DNA from: Enteractinococcus helveticum
Lineage (GTDB): Bacteria > Actinomycetota > Actinomycetes > Actinomycetales > Micrococcaceae
Direction of reading: 5' to 3'
NCBI RefSeq assembly: GCF_020742345.1
Contig: NZ_DYXC01000117.1
Span: 1-30,697, forward strand
DNA length: 30,697 nt
The notes under the pieces: generated by a model
Databases searched by the model: none
Seen by the model: only the letters and a program-made list of their open reading frames with translations
What the model was told of the DNA's origin: nothing
Shown: piece after piece, positions 15,499 through 24,265 of the stretch
Position numbering within the stretch: the stretch's first letter is position 1
Layout of the letters: each line of letters opens with the position of its first letter
Translations under genes and position numbers: made by a program

Positions 15499-15951
15499 TT
15501 AGAGCTCGGTATAGTCAGTCCGCAATGCGGTAGCCAGCGCTTTGAGATCCCTGGAGTCTGGGTGGGTAAGTTCGCGATGACTTTGAGCAACTTCGGTGAT
15601 ATCTATAACGAACCAGGTGGAATCATGCACCATGGGCAGCGGGCCACCTTGGGCCGTCGATAAACGATCTTGGATCTCATCGATAACGTCCTCGTTCTGT
15701 GAATGCACCATCACGACGCTTTCGGCACACCGTCGTCCCGTGACAAGACCGTGCTCATCGCCGGCGTCGAAAGCATAAGTTCCACTGCTGCCCTCCGGGC
15801 ATCCCAGATGACGATCAACGGCTTGAAATAATTCATCCACATTGTTAAAACTGACTGGCTCAACTTCGCCAACCTCATCGGGCATCCCACACCCGCTCAG
15901 TACGAGCCCGGCCACGACCCCAACCATTGTTAGTCTGATCAATTCTCGCAA
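15499..15951 (-). CDS. Small lipoprotein, unknown function
   Basis: A 150-residue predicted lipoprotein. The signal peptide has an Arg-containing start, a hydrophobic core and a lipobox LSGC at 18-21, so C21 would be lipidated and the protein anchored outside the membrane. The mature part is acidic, with two cysteines (one in GCPEGSSGTYAF, one in RRCAES) that may form a disulfide. I recognise no family. The start is TTG with AAAGGA seven bases upstream. It is upstream of nothing on its strand but the creatinase hairpin; the 170 bases between it and the transporter operon show no further gene. Confidence 0.75.
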   Translation of the reverse strand: MRELIRLTMVGVVAGLVLSGCGMPDEVGEVEPVSFNNVDELFQAVDRHLGCPEGSSGTYAFDAGDEHGLVTGRRCAESVVMVHSQNEDVIDEIQDRLSTAQGGPLPMVHDSTWFVIDITEVAQSHRELTHPDSRDLKALATALRTDYTEL

Positions 15952-16121
15952 CGAACGGTCCTTTCTCAGGGCGCCAGGTCATCGGAAGGCGCAGTGCAAG
16001 CGTAAATCAGGGGGATTGCAAACGCTGAGTCGTGCAGCGTTGGTATGTGGTTGAACCATACTTATGACACTAATAACTTCGGTGATGGACGTCACGAGCT
16101 GGTTATCGCGATGTGACGAAG

Positions 16122-17753
16122 TTAATGTTCGCCTGACACATTCCACTCGGGGGCTGCGGACAGGAGTTCCTGAGTATACGGGTGTTGTGGGTTGTTGATA
16201 ATTTGGTTGGCCGTACCCATTTCCACCAGCTGGCCTTTGGTCATCACCGCAATATTGTCAGACATATGTTCTACAACGGCGAGATCGTGGGTGATGAATA
16301 AGTAACTTGTGCCCGTTTGGATTTGCAGACGGTCGAGAAGATCCAGCACAGTGGCCTGGACTGAAACGTCCAAGGCGGAAACCGGTTCGTCCAGAATCAG
16401 CACGTTGGGTTTTGGCGCTAGCGCACGTGCGATGGCAAGTCGTTGGCGTTGTCCACCCGATAATTCTCGTGGGTTCCGGCCGAGCACAGAACTGTCTAAC
16501 TCGACCATCTCCAGCAGGTCTATGGCGCGCTGGCGATACTTGTGTGACCGCGACGTCGTCCCCTTAGACAAGGCGTTGGTCAGAACTTGTGCAACAGAAT
16601 AGCGCGGATCAAACGAAGCTAGCGGATCTTGGTAGATGGCCCCGAGACGCTCGCGTAGCGCGCGACGTTCGCTTTCTTTGGCCGGCGCAAAATGCTCACC
16701 GAAAATTTCTACTGTCCCGGTGTCGGGAGCGGTTAACCCCAGGATCATCCGGGCCGTGGTGGTTTTGCCCGACCCAGATTCTCCGACCAAGCCCAGCGTG
16801 GTGCCCCTGGGGATTGACAGGGTCACATCATTGACGGCCAGGTGATCGCCAAAGGTTTTGGACAACCCGGTGGCTTGGACCGCTAGTTCGTCAGAGCGCT
16901 CGCGGGATTCTGCTGGCGCAGGCCTGGCTAGGTGGGGAGTCTCGGGCTGTTGGAGATCACGGGTGAGTGGAACAAACCGCTCAACGCCTGCGGGGATCGC
17001 AGCCAGCAATTGCTTGGTGTATTCATGGTTGGGGTGATTCAGGAGCTGATCGGTCGGTCCCGATTCAACAATCTCACCGTTACGCATCACCATGATTTCG
17101 TCAGCCACTTGCGCAATTTGGGCCAGGTCGTGGGAAATGATCGCCAGCGCGATCCCTTGGTTGGTGAGCTCATTGAGCTGATCCAACACCAACCGTGTTA
17201 ACCGGGTATCCAGTGCGGTGGTTGCTTCATCGGCGACCACCACACAGGGGTTACCGATCATGGCTTGGGCTATGAGTGCTCGTTGCCGCATCCCACCGGA
17301 CAGTTGCGGACTGCGTTGATTAGCTCGCACACTGGGGTTCGGCATCTGGACGCGGTACAGCGCCTGGATCGCCGCTTGCTTTCGAGCTCGACGGCCTAGC
17401 GGTAATGTATCGGCGATTTCTCGATGGATTGGCCGCAGTGGATCCAAACTGTTCAGGGCATCCTGCATGATCATTGCCACCTGCGTACCGCGAATCTCAC
17501 GCCATTGTTTCTCCGTCAGATGGCGAGCATCCGTGCCCAAAATATTGATCACATCGGCGGTCACCTGACCGCCGGTCAAACCCAACAGGGCGCGCGCGGT
17601 TACTGATTTCCCAGAACCAGACTCACCAACAATCCCCAAGGCACGACCGGGTGTGAGCGTAAAAGACACGTTCTGCACGGCTTGAATACCGGAGTTATCC
17701 GGTCCGGGAAATGTCACCGAAAGGTTTTTGATTTCAACAGCTGGTTGGCTCAT
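16122..17753 (-). CDS. Peptide-type ABC importer, fused double ATPase
   Basis: Two nucleotide-binding domains in one 543-residue chain, equivalent to a DppD-DppF fusion. First domain: Walker A GESGSGKS at 43-50, signature LSGGM at 151-155, Walker B ending ADE at 176, H-loop SHDL. Second domain: Walker A GESGSGKT at 324-331, signature LSGGQ at 431-435, Walker B LILDEP at 452-457, H-loop THDL. A linker near 262-290 is Pro/Glu-rich. The start codon overlaps the end of the upstream permease by four bases (ATGA). It powers import by the two permeases and binding protein encoded upstream. Substrate cannot be read from the ATPase. Confidence 0.95.
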   Translation of the reverse strand: MSQPAVEIKNLSVTFPGPDNSGIQAVQNVSFTLTPGRALGIVGESGSGKSVTARALLGLTGGQVTADVINILGTDARHLTEKQWREIRGTQVAMIMQDALNSLDPLRPIHREIADTLPLGRRARKQAAIQALYRVQMPNPSVRANQRSPQLSGGMRQRALIAQAMIGNPCVVVADEATTALDTRLTRLVLDQLNELTNQGIALAIISHDLAQIAQVADEIMVMRNGEIVESGPTDQLLNHPNHEYTKQLLAAIPAGVERFVPLTRDLQQPETPHLARPAPAESRERSDELAVQATGLSKTFGDHLAVNDVTLSIPRGTTLGLVGESGSGKTTTARMILGLTAPDTGTVEIFGEHFAPAKESERRALRERLGAIYQDPLASFDPRYSVAQVLTNALSKGTTSRSHKYRQRAIDLLEMVELDSSVLGRNPRELSGGQRQRLAIARALAPKPNVLILDEPVSALDVSVQATVLDLLDRLQIQTGTSYLFITHDLAVVEHMSDNIAVMTKGQLVEMGTANQIINNPQHPYTQELLSAAPEWNVSGEH

Positions 17754-18541
17754 GCGCTCCTTCTAGTAACCGAACGCCCCAACAGGGTCGCCCCCGCCGC
17801 GACGGCGACAATCGCCAGGCCTGGGAACACCGTCATCCACCAGGCAAAATGCAAATACGTGCGCCCGGAGGCCAGCATGGCGCCCCATTCGGGTGCCGGA
17901 GGTGGGGTCCCTAAGCCCAAAAATGACAGCGCAGAGGCCCAAATCACGGCCTGCCCGATGCCAAGCGTCATCAAGGCCAAAAGGGTCGTCAGCGTATTGG
18001 GTATCAGATGGTTGCGTACTTTCAACCAGGTGGAGTGCCCAAGCACCGTGGCAGCGTCGAACATTTCCGAGTTCACTAACGTGCGCAGATGCGTACGGAT
18101 CAACCGTGCATAGCCCGGCGCGGTAGACAACCCCACGGCAATAATTGCCGGCGTGGTCCCAGGCCCGGTAAACGCGATAATAATCAACGCCATCAACAAG
18201 GTGGGAATCGCATAGAGTACTTCAAGTCCGCGCAAAATCACCGAGTCAAGCCATCGCGGAGCAAAGGCGGTGATAACACCCAGGACGACGGCGATGCCCA
18301 TGCCCAATCCGGTGGCGGCGAGACCAATGGTCAAAGAGTCAGCGGTACCGTGCACCACTCGAGTGTAGATGTCGCGCCCGGATTCATCGGTGCCAAACGG
18401 GTGTTGCAATGACGGAGACGCAAAAGCATCCGCCGGATGCACCGCAAGTGGACTGCCGGGTGCCAACAGCCAGGGAAAAAGTGCCGCGACGGCGATGATA
18501 CCCACAAACAGGGCGGCACTGATCTTTCCGGTGCGAGTCAC
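17750..18541 (-). CDS. Peptide-type ABC importer permease (DppC-like)
   Basis: An integral-membrane protein of 263 residues with about six hydrophobic spans. The family EAA-loop appears as YARLIRTHLRTLVNSEMFDAATVLGHS, followed by the HLIPNTLTTLLALMTLGIGQAVIWASALSFLGLG motif typical of DppC, and the earlier FGTDESGRDIYTRVVHGTADSL. The start is GTG, overlapping the previous permease by four bases (GTGA). It forms a heterodimer with the other permease. Confidence 0.93.
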   Translation of the reverse strand: MTRTGKISAALFVGIIAVAALFPWLLAPGSPLAVHPADAFASPSLQHPFGTDESGRDIYTRVVHGTADSLTIGLAATGLGMGIAVVLGVITAFAPRWLDSVILRGLEVLYAIPTLLMALIIIAFTGPGTTPAIIAVGLSTAPGYARLIRTHLRTLVNSEMFDAATVLGHSTWLKVRNHLIPNTLTTLLALMTLGIGQAVIWASALSFLGLGTPPPAPEWGAMLASGRTYLHFAWWMTVFPGLAIVAVAAGATLLGRSVTRRSA

Positions 18542-19479
18542 TGGTCACCACCTCGAGCCGCAGCCGGATTGATGAACGCTTCGAGGGCTTCGACCACGAG
18601 CATCACCACCATATAAATCAGCGCCGAAAACAGTGCAATACCGGTCACCATGGGCATGTCGCGGGACAACACCGCCCCGAGCAGGGACCGCCCGATTCCA
18701 GGGCGAGCAAAGACTTCTTCGACGACGACGGCGCCCGAGATTGAGGCAGCGACCGCCCAACCGGTCAGATTGAGCGCAGGTAAGGCCGCGTGACGGAAAC
18801 CGTGACGGAAAAAGACTTGGCCTTCGGAGGCCCCGCGGGCACGTGCAGCGAGTGCAAACGGCGAATTCATCGCCGTCAATAAACTGTCTCGCATCAACTG
18901 TGCAAGAAATCCAGCAAGCGGAATGGCCAGGGTGACGGCGGGCAGAATGATGCCCTGGATCGTGCCGGTATCAACGGCGGGCAGCCAGCCGAGCCAAGTG
19001 GAAAAGATAATGATCAGCATTGCCCCCAGCCAGAAGTGGGGGACCGCGGCCGCAATCACTTCGATAATCGTGCCCATGGCCTGGCCAATTTTCGAGCTGC
19101 GAGCAGCAATAGCCGCCATGACAAAGGCAATCGACCATGCGATGACTAACGCAATTAGGGTCAGCTGTAAGGTTGCCGGCAGCATTTCGGCCATAACCTG
19201 AGCCACCGGCCGACGTTGGGCATAGGAGGTGCCTAAATCTCCGGTGGCTAACTGGCCAAGATACAGGCCGTATTGCACCACAAGGGGCTCATTGAGGTGG
19301 TACTGCTCGCGTGCAGCCTCAAGGGCTTCGGCCGAAGCCTGAGAACCGGGTCCTCCCATGATGGCTTCAGCCGGATCCCCCGGGATGAACCGGATGGCAA
19401 TAAAGATGGCGGTGGCCACGAGCCACAGCAAAACAACTGCGGCTCCTACCCGGCGGGCCAACCACATGATGATGTGCAT
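18538..19479 (-). CDS. Peptide-type ABC importer permease (DppB-like)
   Basis: An integral-membrane protein of 313 residues. The N-terminal segment FIAIRFIPGDPAEAIMG and DLGTSYAQRRPVAQVM are the DppB signature. The EAA loop, LAARARGASEGQVFFRHGFRHAALPAL, and the end GRSLLGAVLSRDMPMVTGIALFSALIYMVVMLVVEAL are also typical. It is separated from the binding protein by seven bases and overlaps the second permease by four, so all four transporter genes are one operon. Confidence 0.94.
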   Translation of the reverse strand: MHIIMWLARRVGAAVVLLWLVATAIFIAIRFIPGDPAEAIMGGPGSQASAEALEAAREQYHLNEPLVVQYGLYLGQLATGDLGTSYAQRRPVAQVMAEMLPATLQLTLIALVIAWSIAFVMAAIAARSSKIGQAMGTIIEVIAAAVPHFWLGAMLIIIFSTWLGWLPAVDTGTIQGIILPAVTLAIPLAGFLAQLMRDSLLTAMNSPFALAARARGASEGQVFFRHGFRHAALPALNLTGWAVAASISGAVVVEEVFARPGIGRSLLGAVLSRDMPMVTGIALFSALIYMVVMLVVEALEAFINPAAARGGDQ

Positions 19480-19486
19480 GAACTAC

Positions 19487-21139
19487 TTACTGGTTGAGCC
19501 AGACGTTGTAGTACTCAGGAGCAGCGATGGCCGACGTCTCGCCCATACCCTGGACTTCTGCGGTATAGAGGAAGTGGTTCTGCTGGTCATATAACGGCAG
19601 GACGTAGAAGTCTTCTAACACCATTTGCTGTGCTTGTTCGTAAAGATCAGCACGTTCGGCGTCGTCGGTGGTTTCTTCGGCCCGAACCAGAATCTCATCA
19701 AGCTCGGGGATATCGACCTGGGCGTTGTTGGCGAAGTAGCCGGATGGGGCAGGTTCAATTGACGATGAGTGGTACAGGATTCGTAGGACCGATGGGCCGA
19801 CCTTGGTGTACGGGGCGGAGACCAGGTTGTAGTTGTGCTCGGCCAGGGCAGCGTACCAGCTGGAGAGATCTAACAGGTTGATCTGCATGTCGAATCCAAC
19901 TTCAGCGGCCTGGGCTTGGAACTGTTCAAATAGGGACTGCTCAGCGGGCACCGACTGGTTCGTGGAAACCGGCATGGTGAGCTCGAGGCGTTCGCCGTCT
20001 TTCATCCGAACGTTATCCTCGTCGCGTTCGGTCCAGCCGGCTTCATCCAGCAGGTCGTTGGCCTCATCGACGTCGCGGTAGAACAGGGAATCATCGGAAG
20101 AACCCAGGGGTTCGACCGAGGACAGCAGCGAATGCGAACGTGGTGCGGTATCGAAGAACAGGGCTTGGATACCGCCGTCAACATCTACAGCGCGAATAAA
20201 GGCTTCACGAACTAATGGATCATTAAAGGGCGCCTGCGAAGAGTTCAGCTCGAGGCGGTTCGAAGCACCTGGCCGTGGCGAATCCAGGTGACCGATGTTG
20301 GCATTATCTGCAGACTGAATAGTGTCTGGCTGGGCGTTATCAATGACGTGGACTTCACCGGACTGTAGCGCTGCATAGCGGGTTGCGGCTTCTGGGATGA
20401 GACGCCAGGTGATGCCATCGAGGTAGGCCAGGTCATTTTCGCGCTGAGAGTCTTCCACTGGCAGAACATAATCTTCGTTGCGGACTAGATTGATCTGCTG
20501 TTCACGATCCCAGGATTCTACTTTGAACGGACCGGTGCCGACCGGGGATTCGCAGTTTTCTTGTACGTCACGAGCCAGTGCATCGGGGGACTGGATGGCG
20601 GTCCAGTGCATGGACAGTGATTCTTCCAGCGCGTTATCTGGGGCCGATAGGTGCAGATTGGCGGTCAGATCGTCGACGATTTCAACTTCTTCGACCTTTT
20701 GAACCGCCAAGTAGCCGGTCGAGGACGCCGTATCTGGGTCCTGGAGGTGTTCGACGTTGGCTTTGATGGCCTCAGAAGTCAGCGGGGTGTCATCGTGGAA
20801 CGTGATGCCATCGGTCAGGGTAATGGTGTGGGTCAAACCGTCTTCAGAGACCTCGGAGCTCTCGGCAAGCCAGGGGACAGTTTCGCCATCCTCATTTTTA
20901 GTGAACAGGGTTTCCAGATACTGGGTTGAAATCAGGCCCTGAGGATAGTTGCCGCCGTAGTGGGGATCCAAGCAATCGGGTTCGGCGTCGCCAGATGCAT
21001 AAATGAGAGTGCCACCAGATTGCGGTTCGCCGGATGCTTCGCCCTGGGTTGAGCCACTATCACCACAGCCAGCCAGTGCCAGGCCACCGATTGCGGCGGT
21101 GGCCAAGATTTTCAGTTGTGAGGATGAGAATTTTGCCAT
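19487..21139 (-). CDS. Solute-binding lipoprotein, family 5 (peptide/opine-type importer)
   Basis: A 550-residue substrate-binding protein of the DppA/OppA group. The signal peptide ends in a lipobox LAGC at 22-25, so C25 is the anchor. The segment GGTLIYASGDAEPDCLDPHY at 42-61 starts the mature domain. The family region GLTHTITLTDGITFHDDTPLTSEAIKANVEHL follows, with VGTGPFKVESWDREQQINLVRNEDY later. It is the first gene of the importer operon. Family 5 proteins bind peptides, nickel, opines or sugars, and the pocket cannot be read by eye. Because creatinase is nearby, import of an amidino or N-methyl amino compound is a possibility, but only by position. Confidence 0.93.
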   Translation of the reverse strand: MAKFSSSQLKILATAAIGGLALAGCGDSGSTQGEASGEPQSGGTLIYASGDAEPDCLDPHYGGNYPQGLISTQYLETLFTKNEDGETVPWLAESSEVSEDGLTHTITLTDGITFHDDTPLTSEAIKANVEHLQDPDTASSTGYLAVQKVEEVEIVDDLTANLHLSAPDNALEESLSMHWTAIQSPDALARDVQENCESPVGTGPFKVESWDREQQINLVRNEDYVLPVEDSQRENDLAYLDGITWRLIPEAATRYAALQSGEVHVIDNAQPDTIQSADNANIGHLDSPRPGASNRLELNSSQAPFNDPLVREAFIRAVDVDGGIQALFFDTAPRSHSLLSSVEPLGSSDDSLFYRDVDEANDLLDEAGWTERDEDNVRMKDGERLELTMPVSTNQSVPAEQSLFEQFQAQAAEVGFDMQINLLDLSSWYAALAEHNYNLVSAPYTKVGPSVLRILYHSSSIEPAPSGYFANNAQVDIPELDEILVRAEETTDDAERADLYEQAQQMVLEDFYVLPLYDQQNHFLYTAEVQGMGETSAIAAPEYYNVWLNQ

Positions 21140-21158
21140 AGCGATAACTTTACGACCA

Positions 21159-21173
21159 GCGCACCGGTTGCGC
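21159..21173. promoter_or_regulatory. Inverted repeat upstream of importer operon
   Basis: GCGCA-CCGGT-TGCGC is a perfect repeat 20 bases before the binding-protein start. A second one, CGAAA-TTCAC-TTTCG, lies at 21214-21228. Either could be an operator; both have only five-base arms. Confidence 0.2.
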
Positions 21174-21361
21174 CGTGTAAAAAGTCACATGCGACAGCGA
21201 CGTTCGGTACCAACGAAATTCACTTTCGGTTTACCATGGGTTTTCTGCAAGTTGCCGGGATCTGATGAGTCCGATGTCACTTGGTAGCAGTGCATGTTAC
21301 GGTTTATGAGATCGTTGTTTGGGTGCTTGAACACCCTGTTGAAGTGAGGGTTTTCGGGTCT

Positions 21362-22174
21362 ATGACTTGGCGGATGTATTCGATCATCGTCTTATTACCG
21401 CTCGTGGCTATGACTGTGGTGGCTACGCTAAGGCCACTGCAATGGATCTCCCTAGTGCCCGACCCAATGGCGACGCACTTTGATGCTGAGGGCAATCCGG
21501 ACGGATTCAGCTCCCCGATCACGAGCATTGCTTTAATCACCGGGATCAATCTGGTGGTCGTCATAGCGGTTGTTCTCGGCCTGCGTCTGAAATTTTTGAC
21601 CGGGCTTCAGGGACGGTTTCTGTCCGGTTCGGCTGCGTTTACAGTCGTGCTGATATCGGTGCTTCAGCTAGAACTGTTCAAAAGCCAATCCAGCCTCACC
21701 GTAGCAACAGAGGCCTCGTTTCCACTGTCGGTAATGGGGATGACACTAGGCTTTGCGGCAATTGCGGGTATCAGCATTGGTCTGGTGCCGACCCCAGCAC
21801 CGAGTGCCACACACCAAACAACACCGGAGCATTCATCGGCGCAGAGTACACCGGAGGATCTGACGTGGCGCAGCGTTGAAATGATGCATCCAGGTGTGCA
21901 GTTCGTTGTCCTCCTCGCCATTGCCGGCGTGCTTGGGTTTCTGACGCTTGTACCCGGGTGGATCAGTCTGGTGATCGCTGTTGTCACCGTGATTCTGGTG
22001 ATCGCGACCTGGGGATGGCGCATCTCCGGTGCTGGAACAGGACTGATCACCCGTGCTGGTTCCGGTCTAAGGATCACACGGACCAACGGGCAAGTCCTTG
22101 AGATCAGTACGCAAGACGCTGTCACGGCGGCCAACCTCTTGAACTATTACGGACAGCGCGAGACGGCTCAGTAG
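21362..22174 (+). CDS. DUF1648-type membrane protein
   Basis: A membrane protein of 270 residues with at least five or six hydrophobic segments. The DUF1648 landmark LVPDPMATHFDAEGNPDGF comes shortly after the first span. It looks like the sensor or accessory part of SdpI/YhfC-like proteins; function is not clear. The frame extends to TTG 21281, but I chose ATG 21362, with GAGGG eleven bases upstream, because the extra 27 residues look unlike the family and the first span begins soon after. The C-terminal 40 residues, after the last span, form a polar domain resembling a PH-like strand set (GLRITRTNGQVLEIST). Confidence 0.75.
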   Translation: MTWRMYSIIVLLPLVAMTVVATLRPLQWISLVPDPMATHFDAEGNPDGFSSPITSIALITGINLVVVIAVVLGLRLKFLTGLQGRFLSGSAAFTVVLISVLQLELFKSQSSLTVATEASFPLSVMGMTLGFAAIAGISIGLVPTPAPSATHQTTPEHSSAQSTPEDLTWRSVEMMHPGVQFVVLLAIAGVLGFLTLVPGWISLVIAVVTVILVIATWGWRISGAGTGLITRAGSGLRITRTNGQVLEISTQDAVTAANLLNYYGQRETAQ

Positions 22175-22219
22175 GCTTCCGAACCCCTGAACAGATATTT
22201 ACTATGGCAGATACCAATT

Positions 22220-22240
22220 CACAGCGGCTGCACTGCTGTG
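22220..22240. other. Small inverted repeat between DUF1648 gene and MFS gene
   Basis: CACAGC and GCTGTG flank a nine-base loop, about 45 bases after the DUF1648 gene stop. No T-run follows. It may be part of a weak terminator or an operator for the MFS gene. Confidence 0.25.
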
Positions 22241-22360
22241 AGACCGAGGTCTTCTTATCCAACCGATTAGCCGGTGCTGGCCGGAGATATAGACGATGGC
22301 TAGTATCCACACTATGTACCAGCACCTTCAACACGTTTGTCCGGTGAGTAGTGTGACATC

Positions 22361-23701
22361 GTGAGTAGCACCGAGCGACTCTATTCGGTACTGATCCGAC
22401 GCAATGCTGAGGCAGAAGACGAAATACCCGCCGATAGAAGACACACCATTGCGCCGAACGGGCTGCGACTGGTGCTGGCGAATGCGTTGCAGTCCTCGGG
22501 TGATCAGGTGGTCAACGCCTCGACGGTTTTGCCGTGGCTGTTTGCAGTACTGGGCGTTCCGCCAGCACTCACCGGCGTGCTGGTGCCCATCCGGGAGGCA
22601 GGCTCAATGCTTCCGCAAGCTTTTCTCACTCCGTTGGTGTTAAGAGTGCGGTACCGTAAATGGGTTTTTATTGCTGGTGCTCTCGTGCAAGCCGGTGCGG
22701 TCGCCGTGATGGCTGGAACCGCTGCCCTTGGTGAAGGACTGGCAGCAGGTCTGATGATTGTGGCAGCACTAGCGATCTTCGCCTTGGGCCGTTGCCTCTG
22801 CTCAATCTCCTCCAAGGATGTTCAAGGCCGCACAGTGCCCAAAGGGGAACGCGGCCAGATTAATGGCGTAGCCACCACGGCGGCCGGACTCGTTGCTATC
22901 ACCCTGGGTCTTGTGATCAGACTGCTTGGCGGAAGTGATATTGCTGCTGAACAATTGTTCTGGTTGCTGGCTCTTGGGGTGGTGTTATGGCTTGCAGTTG
23001 CCGCGGTCTATGTCGGTATTCGGGAACCAGTCAACGAACAGTCCGCGTCTGCCAAGAGCACGACGAACGAATCAGCGTCTGAACATAAAAATTCGTTTGT
23101 TCGGATGGCAACCCTGTTGCGGCGGGACAAGCCGTTTAGAGATTTTGTCACGGTTCGCAGCCTGCTGCTTGTATCGTCGCTGAGCCCACCCTTCATTGTG
23201 ACGTTATCGGTGCAAGCAGGTGCTTCCAGCCTGACGGGACTGGGCGGGTTTATTATTGCCTCAGGGCTGGCAGCATTAATTGGTGGACGGCTCTTTGGAC
23301 GCTTCGCTGATCGCTCCAGTAAAAAGCTGATGAGTATCGGCGCGGGTGTGGCCTCAGCTGTCATTATCGTCACGGTGGGGCTCGCTGCGCTGCCCGCGGT
23401 GAGTGCTGACAGCTGGTGGGGAAATATACTATTCGTGGTCTCATATTTCGCCGTGACACTGATGCATACGGGCGTCCGTGTCGGCCGAAAAACCTACGTC
23501 GTTGACATGGCCCAGGGAGATCAACGAACCGTGTATGTTGCCGTCTCGAACTCAGCGATGGGCCTGATACTGCTTGTCACGGGAGGCCTCAGCTCACTGC
23601 TGGCGCTGGTACACATCGCATGGCCGCTGCTGTTCTTAGCGGCTATGGGCATCATCGGGGTGGTGGCCGGAGCACGGCTGCCAGAGGTCTCCCGCGGGTA
23701 G
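22361..23701 (+). CDS. MFS transporter
   Basis: An integral-membrane protein of 446 residues with about twelve hydrophobic spans in two halves, joined by a polar Ser/Glu/Lys loop near 225-245. The N-terminal 25 residues are charged and cytosolic. Motif-like segments such as GGRLFGRFADRSSKK (around 307-321) fit the cytosolic loop A of MFS carriers. No substrate-specific motif is evident; a drug or metabolite exporter is possible. It begins with GTG, without a strong ribosome binding site, and is followed by a terminator at 23723. Confidence 0.88.
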   Translation: MSSTERLYSVLIRRNAEAEDEIPADRRHTIAPNGLRLVLANALQSSGDQVVNASTVLPWLFAVLGVPPALTGVLVPIREAGSMLPQAFLTPLVLRVRYRKWVFIAGALVQAGAVAVMAGTAALGEGLAAGLMIVAALAIFALGRCLCSISSKDVQGRTVPKGERGQINGVATTAAGLVAITLGLVIRLLGGSDIAAEQLFWLLALGVVLWLAVAAVYVGIREPVNEQSASAKSTTNESASEHKNSFVRMATLLRRDKPFRDFVTVRSLLLVSSLSPPFIVTLSVQAGASSLTGLGGFIIASGLAALIGGRLFGRFADRSSKKLMSIGAGVASAVIIVTVGLAALPAVSADSWWGNILFVVSYFAVTLMHTGVRVGRKTYVVDMAQGDQRTVYVAVSNSAMGLILLVTGGLSSLLALVHIAWPLLFLAAMGIIGVVAGARLPEVSRG

Positions 23702-23722
23702 CGGTCTCCAGTAGTCTCTGCC

Positions 23723-23744
23723 CCGATGCAGCATCGGAGTTTTT
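23723..23744 (+). terminator. Intrinsic terminator after MFS gene
   Basis: CCGATGC and GCATCGG form an almost continuous hairpin (at most a five-base loop once the central pairs are opened), followed directly by AG and five Ts. It lies 21 bases after the stop codon. Confidence 0.8.
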
Positions 23745-23834
23745 GCTTTGCTTGGACCGGCACGTAGTGAGGTCCCTTCTGCCATGACAGGAATGTAGCC
23801 ATACCGGATGTTCGCGCTCAACTGATGGTCATGC

Positions 23835-23872
23835 AGCGATAATCGCTATACATGCTATACCCCCAGTAGTAT
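23835..23872. promoter_or_regulatory. Palindromes upstream of thioredoxin gene
   Basis: AGCGAT-A-ATCGCT (23835-23847) is a perfect palindrome. It is followed by tandem GCTATAC copies (23845 and 23854) and then ATACCCCCAGTAGTAT at 23857-23872. The last resembles CsoR/CstR-type sites, which have ATAC and GTAT arms around a C/G-rich centre, but its centre is not symmetrical. A copper- or persulfide-sensing repressor is therefore only a suggestion. Confidence 0.35.
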
Positions 23873-23881
23873 GCTGGCCTC

Positions 23882-24265
23882 ATGGCAACAAAAGATCTAA
23901 CCCAAGAAACGTTCCAAGAAACTATTGAAAACAACGACATCGTCCTGGTGGACTGGTGGGCCGACTGGTGCGGCCCTTGCAAGATGTTCGCTCCGGTCTA
24001 TGACGAAGTCTCCCAAAAGCACGAGGACATCGTCTTTGGCAAAATTGACACCGAAGACCAGCAGCAGCTTGCCGCAGCGGCAGGTATCTCCTCCATTCCA
24101 ACGCTGATGGCCTTCCGGGAAAACGTCCTGGTCTTCTCCCAACCCGGCGCCATCAACGCTCAGCAGCTGGACAGTCTTATTGAGCAGGTCCGTGGACTGG
24201 ATATGGAAGAAGTCCACAAGCAGGTTGAAGAAGCTCGTGCCAAAGCCGAGCAAAATAAAAACTAA
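23882..24265 (+). CDS. trxA: Thioredoxin with C-terminal extension
   Basis: A 127-residue thioredoxin. The redox motif is W29-C-G-P-C33 in DWCGPCKMFAP, and the cis-proline is P77 in SSIPTLMAF. It reduces protein disulfides using thioredoxin reductase. The first 105 residues are a full thioredoxin domain; about 20 further residues (MEEVHKQVEEARAKAEQNKN) are a charged helix not present in short thioredoxins. It ends by overlapping the stop of a convergent glycosylase. The start is ATG with no strong ribosome binding site, so a leaderless or short-leader transcript is possible. Confidence 0.93.
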   Translation: MATKDLTQETFQETIENNDIVLVDWWADWCGPCKMFAPVYDEVSQKHEDIVFGKIDTEDQQQLAAAAGISSIPTLMAFRENVLVFSQPGAINAQQLDSLIEQVRGLDMEEVHKQVEEARAKAEQNKN

